Assembly: GCA_963834405.1 (NCBI GenBank)
Contig: CAWIBX010000002.1
Span: forward strand, 1-64,000
Source: Bog-473 sp963834405
GTDB lineage: Bacteria > Actinomycetota > Acidimicrobiia > Acidimicrobiales > RAAP-2
Direction: 5' to 3'
DNA: 64,000 nt
The position numbers and the translations under genes were made by a program. The notes under the pieces were generated by a model, which did no database searches, had not been told where the DNA came from, and saw only the letters and a list, made by a program, of their open reading frames with translations. Below, in pieces: positions 1-8,445 of this stretch. Every line of letters starts with the position of its first letter. Position 1 is the stretch's first letter.

Positions 1-136
1 GCGCCAAGAACTCCGAGTGCCCGAGTCCTTCCGTGCGCGCATGGTCGAGCTCACCAGGCAGCGCTTCGGCGGCGGCACCGAGACGCAGGTAGGCGAGGTG
101 ACTGCGGATCTGTTGATAGGTCGAGGACTCGCTCAT
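1..136 (-). CDS. istB: IS21 family helper ATPase IstB, N-terminal fragment (cut by window edge)
   Basis: The first 45 codons of an IstB-like helper ATPase are visible, starting MSESSTYQQIRSHLAYLRLG and running off the left edge of the window. IstB is the AAA+ partner that works with the IstA transposase in target selection. The ATG overlaps the stop codon of the upstream istA gene in an ATGA arrangement, which is the usual coupled istA-istB organisation of IS21 elements. The Walker motifs lie outside the window, so the call rests on the N-terminal sequence style and the gene order. It cannot be told from here whether the gene is complete. Confidence 0.8.
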   Translation of the reverse strand, partial: MSESSTYQQIRSHLAYLRLGAAAEALPGELDHARTEGLGHSEFLA

Positions 137-1428
137 CGGGCCACCTCGTCATAGATGGAGAGGTCGACGACGGGCTCACGTCCGATCGGCCCGAGCAGGC
201 GCGCCGCCTCTTCGAGCGCTTCTTTGCCCGGTGGACGGTTCGCCTTCTTGTCGCACGGACGTGCGGTGGTGAAGGCGCTGAGCACGGCGGCCTCGAGCGC
301 CTCGCGGTGCTCGACGCTGCGCACCAGCGCTCCAGATCCCGAAGGGGCGAGGCGGTGGGTGACGAGGATCGCCCCTGAGGGAGCGACCACGTCGATGGTC
401 GCAGAGCCCAGGCGGTGCCGGACGAGCAGCGTCGTGGCGCCCAGTCCCGGCGGCACCGAGTAGCGGTTGCCCGAGAACGCCACCGTTGCGTTGTCGGCGA
501 CGATCCGCTCGACCTCGGTGGTGGCCGGAAACGGGGCGGCCGGCAGAGCGAGCAGCGGCTCGGTGTCAGCCAGTGCGCCGACGGTGGTCCGTGTGCCGTT
601 CGCGTCCCGGCGTGGGCGCTCGTCACCGGTCGTGGCGCAAAAGACATCGAGAGAGCGCTGGGCCTCTTCGGGGTTGGTGGCCGACATGGTGCGCCACCAA
701 CGACCAGAGCTGAAGCGCACCGAGGACTCGACCGCACCCTTGCGATTCCCGCGCCTCGGCGGACAGGGCTCGACGACGGCTCCGTAGTGCTTGGCCACAG
801 GAGCGAAGGACGCTTGGACCTCGCGGGTCCCGGGCACGATGACCGTCGCCAGGCGGTCGGTCCGCCACACCCGTGCCGTCCCGCCCAGACGCCGCAGCAC
901 CGCGTCCATGGCCTCGATCAGGTGGGCCTGGTCCATCTTCTCGGCCAGCACGCCGCGCACCTTGCCCGAGTGCGACAGCGTGCCCAACAGCACATAAGCC
1001 GTTCCTCCCCACGGCGCGTTCCTGCGCTCGAACCAGTCCCACTGGATCTCCTCGCCCGGTGGGTGGTCAATCTCGATGGTGTCGCGTCCTTTAACCCCCG
1101 CACAGGCTTCGCAGTGCGGTCGGAGCCCGGCCTGGCGCACTTGGCGGACGAAGGTCGGGTAGCTGAGTCCATAGCCGAGCCGGACGACCTCGTCATAGAG
1201 GGCAGAGGCCCAGACGTGCGGATCGTCGACGAAGCGAGCGGCCAGGTACTTCTTGAACGGCTCGAGCGGATCGGGAGCAGAGCGGGCCCGCACGCCAGGA
1301 ACCCGTTCTCCGTTGATGTAGGCCCGGACCGTCTTTCGGTCCCGCCCGAGGTGCCGGGCGATCGCCGAGATCGTCCAGCCCCTGTTCCTCAATGCATGTG
1401 CTTCCACGTCTTCCCCATGTGTGAGCAT
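133..1428 (-). CDS. istA: IS21 family transposase IstA
   Basis: This 431-residue protein is the DDE transposase of an IS21 element. An N-terminal helix-turn-helix (roughly residues 10-45, with RGWTISAIARHLGRDRKTVR) is followed by the integrase-like catalytic core. The likely catalytic acids are the Asp in EIQWDWFE, the Asp in WRTDRLA and the Glu in KGAVESSV. Length is normal for the family and the frame is open throughout. It overlaps istB by four bases (ATGA), implying translational coupling. Short direct repeats upstream at 1525-1570 look like the multiple terminal repeats of this element end. The transposase appears intact and could be active. Confidence 0.93.
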   Translation of the reverse strand: MLTHGEDVEAHALRNRGWTISAIARHLGRDRKTVRAYINGERVPGVRARSAPDPLEPFKKYLAARFVDDPHVWASALYDEVVRLGYGLSYPTFVRQVRQAGLRPHCEACAGVKGRDTIEIDHPPGEEIQWDWFERRNAPWGGTAYVLLGTLSHSGKVRGVLAEKMDQAHLIEAMDAVLRRLGGTARVWRTDRLATVIVPGTREVQASFAPVAKHYGAVVEPCPPRRGNRKGAVESSVRFSSGRWWRTMSATNPEEAQRSLDVFCATTGDERPRRDANGTRTTVGALADTEPLLALPAAPFPATTEVERIVADNATVAFSGNRYSVPPGLGATTLLVRHRLGSATIDVVAPSGAILVTHRLAPSGSGALVRSVEHREALEAAVLSAFTTARPCDKKANRPPGKEALEEAARLLGPIGREPVVDLSIYDEVAR

Positions 1429-1524
1429 GCGGAGCGGGTCTCCCTTCGAGCTGGCTGGCTTGGTCGCTCGTCAGCATCGAAGGGGGCCCACCGCCGCGGG
1501 TGGATGGTTCAGCTCACCGGAACA

Positions 1525-1570
1525 GGGTGGGGAATTTCAGTGATCGAGGGTGGGGAGATTCAAAAATCGC
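1525..1570. repeat. Tandem 23-bp terminal repeats of the IS21 element
   Basis: Two adjacent 23-bp units (1525-1547 and 1548-1570) share the first nine bases, GGGTGGGGA, and about 17 of 23 positions overall. They lie about 100 bp upstream of istA. IS21 elements typically carry multiple short repeats at each end that bind the transposase, so these probably mark the left part of the element. The exact outer boundary and target duplication cannot be fixed because the other end is outside the window. Confidence 0.5.
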
Positions 1571-1879
1571 GGTCACTAACGCTAAATATCCCAGATCGCC
1601 GGGACGGGGTGCCACTCTTGGCCCAGTCGGTGCGTCTGACGTTTTGGTCGTCATCGCGGATTTGTCCCACGGTTGTCACGAACAGAGCCGTTCGGATCTA
1701 CAAAAGCGGCGTACGCAAGCGCATCCTCCGATGCGGGACGGCGGCCTCTCGGAAGACAGGGCGCTGGGCGCTCGCCGTCCGTCTCGATGGCTCTTGGGCG
1801 ACGGTGCGAAACGAATACTGACTTGGTGACCTCGTGGCGCTGCGGATAGGCCCGGATCCATGGAAGCCCGGAGAAACCG
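1571..1879. other. Intergenic stretch between the IS21 end and the TIM-barrel-like gene
   Basis: About 300 bp with no convincing gene. Frames that are open here have no recognisable protein character. A GGAG ribosome-binding site at 1869-1872 serves the next gene. Nothing else was identified. Confidence 0.4.
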
Positions 1880-2857
1880 ATGGACTCTCAAATGGAGCAT
1901 CAGCGAGGAACCGGTGTCTGGGACCGCGTCTCCATCCACTTTAAGTTGATTGCTGGTGCACTGATTGCCGCGATTGCTCTTCTCGGCGCCTACGTCTTGG
2001 AACTTCCTAGTGGAAGGTCCGCCGTTCCCACTTCGGCCGTGGCAGCCCGCAGAGAAGCCCCGACCACAGCGACTCTGGCTCCAAAGACGACGATCACGCC
2101 CACAAACCCACTATCAGCTAGTGGTCCACAAACGTCAGAGCATTACACGCCGAACGGCAACTTTTCAGGCTCTAACTATCTGCCTAGTGCTGACGGGTTC
2201 AACCTCGCTGACGTTTCGAGCAACAGCGCCACTGCAGTGCTACCGCCAGGTGTGGAGGGACTTGTATACCTCGGCTCTTGTGCTGGAGCCACGACGAGTT
2301 TTAAGACAACGATTGCAAGTTTCGTTGGTGACCCCAAAGTCTTCGGCTTCTACCTTGTGGATGAGCCTCACATCAGTGCGTGTCCACCGGCGAATCTGAA
2401 GGCAGAATCCGATTGGATTCACAACAATGATCCCGGCCCGAAGACGTTTCTTGTGCTCCTAAATGTGTCGTCTAGCGCAGCGACGCCGAATTACTCGCAT
2501 ACTTACAACCCCGGCAACACGGACATTGACTTGTTCGGTGTTCCCGCATATCCGTGTCAGATAGTCGTAAGAGGTTGCGCGTACTCCTGGATTCCGAAGG
2601 CGGTGGCGGCTGCGGAAGTGGCTGGAGTGCCACTTGCCGACATTGTTCCCGTTTACCAAGCGTTCGGCGTTGGTCCCTGGGTTCTTCCAACCGCTACACA
2701 AGAATCCCACATGCTATCGGTGTGGGGTTCGTCGGTTCCAACTCCAGCATTTGATTACGCGTATTCATGGGGTGTACAACCGCAGTTCGGTGGCCAAACA
2801 CTAAGTGGGAGTCCTTCTCTCCAGTCGATATTTCTGGCTCATAACAGCCAGAAGTAA
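1880..2857 (+). CDS. Membrane-anchored or secreted TIM-barrel glycosidase-like protein (paralogue of the 53.6-kb gene)
   Basis: A 325-residue protein with one N-terminal hydrophobic segment (about residues 20-42) and a short Thr/Pro-rich linker, followed by an extracellular domain. The domain runs from the SEHYTPNGNFSGSNY region through GFYLVDEPH to the C-terminal DYAYSWG segment. The DEP motif at the end of a predicted beta strand, with the strand-helix spacing, is reminiscent of TIM-barrel glycoside hydrolases, but no named family was recognised. The gene at 53583-54677 encodes a clear paralogue with the same order of motifs. Start chosen at ATG 1880 because GGAG lies seven bases upstream. 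The sequence is visibly less GC-rich than most neighbours, which suggests acquisition. Function is inferred; substrate unknown. Confidence 0.7.
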   Translation: MDSQMEHQRGTGVWDRVSIHFKLIAGALIAAIALLGAYVLELPSGRSAVPTSAVAARREAPTTATLAPKTTITPTNPLSASGPQTSEHYTPNGNFSGSNYLPSADGFNLADVSSNSATAVLPPGVEGLVYLGSCAGATTSFKTTIASFVGDPKVFGFYLVDEPHISACPPANLKAESDWIHNNDPGPKTFLVLLNVSSSAATPNYSHTYNPGNTDIDLFGVPAYPCQIVVRGCAYSWIPKAVAAAEVAGVPLADIVPVYQAFGVGPWVLPTATQESHMLSVWGSSVPTPAFDYAYSWGVQPQFGGQTLSGSPSLQSIFLAHNSQK

Positions 2858-3139
2858 CGCTCATCAGAATGAGAATATTCTCATCGACAGATGTGAGGCC
2901 ATGTCCAAGTACTCGCGTTCCTGCTCCATTCCATGCGATGAAGCCGGGTTCGTCAAAGAACTCCGGACTCCAAAAGAGACTTGGTTCGTCCCTGCGCCTG
3001 CTGCCCAGGGTGCCGCTACCGCCGGCTCAGGCGCCGCTTAGCCGACGCAACGAGTCCACCCCAATCCAAGCAGGCACAACTGGGTTAGGCCCCCTGTCCA
3101 TGGCATCAAGAATCTGGTGAGCATGGGCGATACTGAAGG

Positions 3140-4122
3140 ATGAGCATCTTGGTGACGGGAGGCGCCGGTTATATCGGCTCTCACACGGTCAGACTCCTGC
3201 GAGAGCAAGGTCGGGACGTCATCGTGGTCGACACGATGGAATTCGGCGCGCTGCCGCCCTCGGTGACACTCCGCTCGTACGGGCTGACATCGCTGATCGA
3301 CAGGCGGTAGCGGAGGTGGTCAGGGACTACGACGTAGATGCCGTCATGCACTTTGCCGCCTACAAGGCAGCCGGTGAGTCCATGGAGCGACCCGGTAGGT
3401 ACTTCTATAACAACGTCGCCGGAAGTGCAGTACTGCTTGACACGCTGGCACAGCTGGGCGTGATGCGGATAATCTTCTCTTCGAGTTGTGCCGTCTACGG
3501 CACCCCGGACGGACTTCCGGTGAGCGAAGAAAGTGCCATTCGCCCGGAGAGCCCCTATGGCGAGAGCAAGGCGATCGCCGAGCGGATCATGTCGTGGTAC
3601 GACCGCTGCCTCGGGCTGCGGTCAGTCAGTCTGCGCTACTTCAATGCTGCAGGCGCCTGGCTCGACGGATCCATCGGAGAGGACTGGACCGTAGCCCTCA
3701 ACCTCGTGCCTTTGATCATGAAGACAGCACTCGGGCACCGGGGTGCGTTGCAAATCTTCGGCACCGACTATCCCACCCCCGACGGCACCGCTATCCGTGA
3801 CTACGTACACGTAATCGACCTGGCCGAAGCCCACCTCAGAGCGTTGGAGCTCTTGGAAGACGGCGGTCAATCGACAGCGGTGAACCTCGGGACTGGCATT
3901 GGATCATCGGTCTTCGAGGTTCTGGCGTCCACGGAAAAGGCGATCGGACGCCCGGTGCCCTACGAACTCGCCGCCCGCAGGCCCGGCGATCCAGTGGCCT
4001 TGTACTCCAATGGAGACCACGCTCGCAGGCTGCTCGGGTGGAACCCGCACTACGGACTAGATGACATTGTGTCGTCGGCGTGGGCATGGCACTCCACACA
4101 TCCCGGCGGCTTCGGCGATTGA
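3140..4122 (+). pseudogene. galE: UDP-glucose 4-epimerase GalE, frameshifted
   Basis: The product would interconvert UDP-glucose and UDP-galactose. The N-terminus from ATG 3140 reads MSILVTGGAGYIGSHT, the NAD-binding GxxGxxG of the extended SDR family. That frame stops near 3300. The rest of the protein continues in another frame from about 3241: GDTPLVRADIAD, then the SSSCAVYG catalytic region, the YGESK (YxxxK) motif and a normal C-terminus to 4122. The 983-bp span is one base short of a 328-codon gene, so one base appears to be missing at about 3240-3250, near GGCGCGC. Apart from this the gene is full length and well conserved, so the lesion is either recent or a sequence error. Confidence 0.88.
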
Positions 4123-4678
4123 ATCAGTGGTAATCCAGGGTGAGTTCCGTTCGCCGGCCTTGAGTCACTTATGCAACGAGCTCGGCGACGACCAAGGACA
4201 AGTTCCCAGCTGAGACGGTTGTCCGGGCTATTTGTGAGCCAGCTCGAGCGCGGCTCGTTGATCACCGACTAGGCGTGCGCCTGCCCAAATGAGCAGTGAG
4301 CCCACGCGCGGTCGTGAACGACTCAATCGCGGTGAATGGTGACGGAGTCGGACCGTTGGCCACCATCGGGTTGGATGCTCATTGAGGAGATCCGTATGTC
4401 TGGCCCGGGCGAGGGCGCGCAGCAATTCGGGGTGCATGATTGGTGCTCCTTGGGGGCAGAGATACAAGTATTGAAGGGGGGTGTGACAATGGGCGCGGAG
4501 ACGAAGCGCCGATGGCTCAACTGGGGAACCCCTGCAGACCGCGTCGAATGTGCCGATGCCGAGCATCCGTCACCTACCCAATCGATTGCGATCAAGGGCC
4601 CTGAGCGATTGCCGGCGGCCTCGGCCGAGCCGACGTGGCCCGAGGGCCACGTTTGCCCGAAATGATGCGCAGCCATGC
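4123..4678. other. Intergenic stretch after galE
   Basis: About 550 bp with no gene that can be supported. A plus-strand frame ending at 4665 would encode a short protein (MGAETKRRWLNWG onwards from about 4490), but it has no recognisable domain and no clear ribosome-binding site, so it is not called. No strong hairpin or repeat was seen. Confidence 0.35.
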
Positions 4679-4918
4679 TCAGCACCCCGCAGAGCGGAAG
4701 TGTCCGACCTGCTGGCAGATTCCGTTGTCGTTTGACACAGGCACGAATGTTTTCGCCGCGGGGGGTGTGGTCGGGGCTGGGCCGGAGCCCACCGTCACGC
4801 GTCCGATGACGAAGGCCACGCTGACCAGGACGAGTATTGCCGCGGTGACAAGAAGGATCCGTAGGCTTCGTCCCGTCGTCTGCACAAAGGTGGGAACCGT
4901 GGGCGAAGAGATAGTCAT
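4679..4918 (-). CDS. Small single-pass membrane protein of unknown function
   Basis: A 79-residue protein with a cytoplasmic N-terminus of about 20 residues, one strong transmembrane helix (ILLVTAAILVLVSVAFVIG, about residues 21-40) and a short Pro/Thr-rich outer tail. A purine-rich GGAAAGGAAG lies just upstream of the ATG. It is divergent from the LuxR regulator at 5120, with about 200 bp between them that contains a candidate operator, so the two may be co-regulated. No family was recognised. Confidence 0.6.
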   Translation of the reverse strand: MTISSPTVPTFVQTTGRSLRILLVTAAILVLVSVAFVIGRVTVGSGPAPTTPPAAKTFVPVSNDNGICQQVGHFRSAGC

Positions 4919-5038
4919 GGTGCTTCCTTTCCTTGCTTCTATCCCAGTTCGGATTTCCCGCTGGGTTGGCCTGCCCGACTGCTTTTCAGCGCTCCGAATC
5001 GGGCTCTGTCGTCAGTATGAGCAGGTCCGGACCGATTC

Positions 5039-5062
5039 GGTATCCGACGTTTTACGGATACC
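5039..5062. promoter_or_regulatory. Inverted-repeat operator candidate upstream of luxR-type gene
   Basis: A perfect 8-bp inverted repeat GGTATCCG-N8-CGGATACC lies 58 bp upstream of the LuxR-type regulator and in the divergent region shared with the small membrane protein. A second perfect 10-bp palindrome, GGTCCGGACC, sits just before it at 5024-5033. LuxR-type HTH dimers usually bind dyads of about this size, so autoregulation is plausible but not shown. Confidence 0.45.
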
Positions 5063-5119
5063 CCGACCACTGCCACCAGGCCTATCCTGAGACGTATCGG
5101 CAAGCGAGGAGAGCCGAAA

Positions 5120-5896
5120 ATGAACACTGTTGTGGCGGGCGAACAAGACATGCGCTCCTTGGCTGCGCTAGTCAACAAGGAGCGCGACGATCTCCCCGAA
5201 GAAGGGGTGCCGCTGTCACTACTCAGCGACCTGAAGAACCAGATTCCCTGCGACTACGTGTTGTTCCAGGGGTACGACACCAGGCGAAATTCCTACTGGT
5301 TCGCCCAACAATTGCCCGGCGCTGGCGAAAATCCGGACTCCGCATCCGATGGGGAGTTCATTCCATTCTGGGAGCACTTTTGGGACTGCCAACCCTGCAG
5401 CTACCCAGACCGCACCGGCGATTTGCGAAGCATCGTCCAGGTCACGGACTTCTACTCGGTGCGTGAGTTTCATTCAACAGGCATGTATTGCGACGTTTAC
5501 AGGCCACAGGGCTTTGAACATCACATAGGGCTGATTCTGCCCGAGCCGCCGGGACCGCACATGGGGGCCGGACGTACCGCTCGGCTGTTCTTTCTTCGTG
5601 GCCCAGGCCCCGCATTCTCCGCGCGCGACCGGGCGCTGCTCACACTTCTACGTCCCCATATGCAACAGGCACTCCTCGACGCCGAAGGCCGGAGAAATCC
5701 CGTTCCAGATCTAACCCCCCGGCACTGGGAACTGCTGCACCTGATCGCTGCGGGACGCACCAATACCCAAATCGCACGCCAGCTGGGCCTGTCGGAGGGA
5801 ACCGTCCGTACGCACCTGGAGAACATCTACACCAGGCTCGAAGTCTCAAACCGCACCGCCGCCATCATCCGCGCTTTCCCTGGCCGCGTCGCGTAA
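5120..5896 (+). CDS. LuxR-type transcriptional regulator with N-terminal sensor-like domain
   Basis: A 258-residue DNA-binding regulator. The C-terminal region (about residues 195-255, LTPRHWELLHLIAAGRTNTQIA followed by GLSEGTVRTHLENIYTRL) is a canonical LuxR/GerE helix-turn-helix. The first ~180 residues look like a GAF-type or autoinducer-binding-like sensor fold, but no ligand-binding signature was recognised and there is no receiver domain, so it is not a typical two-component response regulator. It starts at an ATG preceded by GAGGAGAG. It is divergent from a small membrane protein and has a dyad operator candidate at 5039-5062. Target genes are unknown. Confidence 0.88.
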   Translation: MNTVVAGEQDMRSLAALVNKERDDLPEEGVPLSLLSDLKNQIPCDYVLFQGYDTRRNSYWFAQQLPGAGENPDSASDGEFIPFWEHFWDCQPCSYPDRTGDLRSIVQVTDFYSVREFHSTGMYCDVYRPQGFEHHIGLILPEPPGPHMGAGRTARLFFLRGPGPAFSARDRALLTLLRPHMQQALLDAEGRRNPVPDLTPRHWELLHLIAAGRTNTQIARQLGLSEGTVRTHLENIYTRLEVSNRTAAIIRAFPGRVA

Positions 5897-6024
5897 GGCC
5901 GTTTTGGCGCGTACTCGCCTTGGACTCGACCGTCACGTCCCTTAACCCTGTCCCCGTTTGTTCATTGATCACGGCGCCCCAGGGTCGCCCTGTCGCCGGC
6001 TTGGGGTGCTACGCCGCCAGCTGG

Positions 6025-6786
6025 TCAACCGACGTCGTGCAGCATCCAGACGTTGGGCTCCCAGTATCGGCCGACATCACCGGCCACCGTCAGGGCAGCC
6101 AACCCACCGGGAAACACATAGCGGCCGTCATGATGGAACCGCCTTCCTGTCCAGTCCTCCCAGTCGGAGACCTGAGCGGTGAACTCCATCGAGTTTGGCT
6201 CGGGACGAAGGACCTGTGCTCCAAGGCGGACGTGAACCCGGACCCACGGATCGAAGGGAAGGCCGTCACGGCGCTGCCAGCAGATGTAGTCCACGATGGA
6301 GGTGAGAGGAAAGCGGTCCTTCCAGCTGGGACGAACCGGGGCGACGAGCGGCGCCAGCCCGACCCGTCGAGCCATCGTGGCCATGGCAGCCAGCACGAGC
6401 GCGCTCAAACCCTTTCCTTGGTAGTGCGATCGCACTTCGGCCGACAAAGCCGATAGCGCCGTCGGCCTTCGAAGGTCCTCGACCGCCCGAAGACCCACGG
6501 CGTCGATCCCTCTCGGGAGATCCTCCAGGGTCTGGTCCCACCAAAACGGAATCGTGCGTGCCCGTGCGATCAGATCGCTCGTCCGTCGATCGACGAACAG
6601 CGCCTGAAGGTGCGCGAACCGAGGAATCAAATTCCCGAAGTAGAGCGCGGCGTGGGTGCCGTGCAGGTTGTATTCGGGCCAAAGTGCCTCGAACAACCGC
6701 TCGGTCCGGACTCGCTCCCACAGATCCGGTCGCTCCTCTGCCGTGACGACTTCAAGCCAAGGCGGTGCGCCATCCGGTGGTTCCAC
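6025..6786 (-). CDS. GNAT-like N-acetyltransferase
   Basis: A 253-residue protein beginning at a GTG. The segment ALSAEVRSHYQGKGLSALVL (about residues 130-150) matches the GNAT acetyl-CoA binding motif A (Q/R-x-x-G-x-G/A), and the following APLVAPVRPSWKDRFPL stretch fits homologues of this fold. It is longer than single-domain GNATs, with about 120 residues before motif A and an extra C-terminal tail. The acetyl acceptor cannot be predicted. It is transcribed towards, and ends about 130 bp from, the LuxR-type gene, with no operon partner visible. Confidence 0.65.
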   Translation of the reverse strand: MEPPDGAPPWLEVVTAEERPDLWERVRTERLFEALWPEYNLHGTHAALYFGNLIPRFAHLQALFVDRRTSDLIARARTIPFWWDQTLEDLPRGIDAVGLRAVEDLRRPTALSALSAEVRSHYQGKGLSALVLAAMATMARRVGLAPLVAPVRPSWKDRFPLTSIVDYICWQRRDGLPFDPWVRVHVRLGAQVLRPEPNSMEFTAQVSDWEDWTGRRFHHDGRYVFPGGLAALTVAGDVGRYWEPNVWMLHDVG

Positions 6787-6879
6787 GGAACCATGTTCGC
6801 AGACACGATATCTGTCTATCCCCGAACGCCAGGAGGATGACGCTCGATTGCCAGGTCGGCAGGGACGAGTCAGGCTGCT

Positions 6880-7173
6880 GTGATGGATGCGGGGACACTG
6901 CGATTCGAAGTCACGAAGCCAAAGGTGTCATGGGGCACATACTTCCAAGATCTGATGCGACCGAAATTCGGAGGAGGATTCAAGAGCTATTCCGGTAGAG
7001 GACCATCAGTGGTGGCTGAGAACAGGACCGGCGAAAAGCGCGTGGTCGAAGTGACGAAGACCATGAAGGAAGCTCAGGACCGAGCGGCCGCAATCGAAAA
7101 AGACTTCAAGACACTCAGCACGTCGGAATGGTGTAAACGCTATGACGTTCCGGTTTCTTTCGTGACGGAGTGA
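6880..7173 (+). CDS. Small hypothetical protein
   Basis: A 97-residue, lysine-rich, probably soluble protein. The start is GTG 6880, or the adjacent ATG 6883. It contains a helical segment around residues 62-85 (TMKEAQDRAAAIEKDFKTLS) and no signal peptide or membrane span. No domain was recognised. Codon use looks coding and no longer frame competes on either strand. It stands alone between the GNAT-like gene and a broken membrane protein. Confidence 0.5.
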   Translation: MMDAGTLRFEVTKPKVSWGTYFQDLMRPKFGGGFKSYSGRGPSVVAENRTGEKRVVEVTKTMKEAQDRAAAIEKDFKTLSTSEWCKRYDVPVSFVTE

Positions 7174-7317
7174 CCCAGTCGCCGGGTCGGGGTATCACCG
7201 TTCGGCTGTGATGGCACCCAGGTCCGGCTTGCCGAAGGCGTACTTGGTCGAGACGGGTCGGTGCGCAATCATGGGGCTTGATCTGGGCAGAGCTGCCCCA
7301 CTTCGGGGGGTTTAGAG

Positions 7318-7933
7318 TTGGCCTTTCCCGAGCTGCAAGAGGAAACCGCAGGTTCTATTCCGCCGAGTGGTCCACCCTCGCGTCGAGCACGTGGTGTCAC
7401 GGTCACGTTGACCAGTGTTCGCCGATTCCAAGCGGTGTGCGTCGCCGCGGTCCTCGGTTCGTCCATTCCGTATCTCGGGGGTTCTGTGGGATCTCTGGAC
7501 CGGAACCGTCAATCCCTTGCGCGTCAATGAGGTCGACAGAAATCCCATTTATGACGTTCAGGCTCGGGCAATGATGCACGGCCATCTGTGGCTTCCTGCG
7601 GGCAGCATCGGTGAAGAGGCTTTCGTGTCCAACGGTCACGAATACACGTACTTTGGGATCTTCCTTTCGCTCTTGCGGATCCTAGTATCCGTCTTCACGC
7701 ATTCTCTCGACGGGCGGTTTTTCTCGGTCTCGATCCTTGGCGCCTGGATCACGACAGCCGTGTTCTGCTCCCTGCTCCTATGGCGGTTGCGCGTGTTCCT
7801 GCGGGGACTGCCCCGCAGCGCCGCACAGGGCACGCTTTTACGTCGAGGCCCACTGCGCTGGGTTGTTCCTGGCCTGGCGCACCGTGAACATGCCTCGGTC
7901 TCTTCCGCCGCTGACCGTCGGCGGCCTTCTTGA
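7318..7933 (+). pseudogene. Remnant of a polytopic membrane protein, frameshifted and truncated
   Basis: Two frames together resemble the start of a multi-pass membrane protein. The first part (TTG 7318 onward, RFQAVCVAAVLGSSIPYLG) leads into a hydrophobic segment. After the G5 run near 7478 the frame changes and continues with LWDLWTGTVNPLRVNEVDRN, then NPIYDVQARAMMHGHL, YTYFGIFLSLLRILV and a further transmembrane segment ending LLLWRLRVFLRG near 7800. After that the sequence loses protein character. The motif order matches a family of actinobacterial membrane proteins seen before, but no function is known. At least one frameshift and loss of most of the C-terminus make this a pseudogene fragment. 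Confidence 0.55.
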
Positions 7934-8445
7934 GGATGGAAACTATCTGAGGACACTCGGCTTTCTCCTGGTCGAACAGGCACCACACACGCCGATCTGT
8001 CACGCCCTGATAGGACATCGTTGACGATCTGATAGCGCGAGACGAACGCGACGAGCAAGGGTCGAGCGAGTGGGCGGAGTGCACCGCCCGCCCGCCCGGA
8101 CGCCGGTTGGGTGCGGGGGCATCGCCAAGGGTTGCAATCGCCATAGCTGGGCTTTCACGTCTTTGCCCCACAGCGTCTTCCTGCCCACCCGGTTCCCGCC
8201 GTCCAGATTGTTATCGACCTGCCGGGACTGTCCCCGAACACACCGGTTCGGGGCGGTGCCAGTACAGACCACCTCGACGGGCTGACGGGGCTGCGGGGGT
8301 TCGGGAAATCGCGCCGAACCTCAGAGGGTGCGATCAAGTTCGTTCAGCCGCGTTAGAGCCTCTTCGCACCACTCGACACCACTTCGAGCGCACTCAACTT
8401 GCCTCGCCCGACGCTCTTCGTTTTCCGTCCTAAGAGCGCGCGCCA
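7934..8445. other. Stretch between membrane-protein remnant and IS5-type transposase
   Basis: No supported gene. Frames on both strands are open for up to about 100 codons, but their products are arginine/proline-rich and unlike known proteins. The stretch contains dispersed repeat copy A. The last part (8321-8445) is probably the end region of the IS5-type element; its terminal inverted repeat could not be identified. Confidence 0.35.
8229..8306 (+). repeat. Dispersed repeat copy A with perfect hairpin
   Basis: About 78 bp that recur, inverted and about 85% identical by eye, at 51830-51908. The copy begins with a perfect hairpin, CCCCGAAC-ACACCG-GTTCGGGG (8232-8253), followed by the shared cggtgccagtac and ctgacgggg segments. 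A hairpin with the same loop also sits at 10515-10536. It lies beside the 3' end of the IS5-type transposase, so it may be an element end or a small non-autonomous repeat. Confidence 0.6.
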
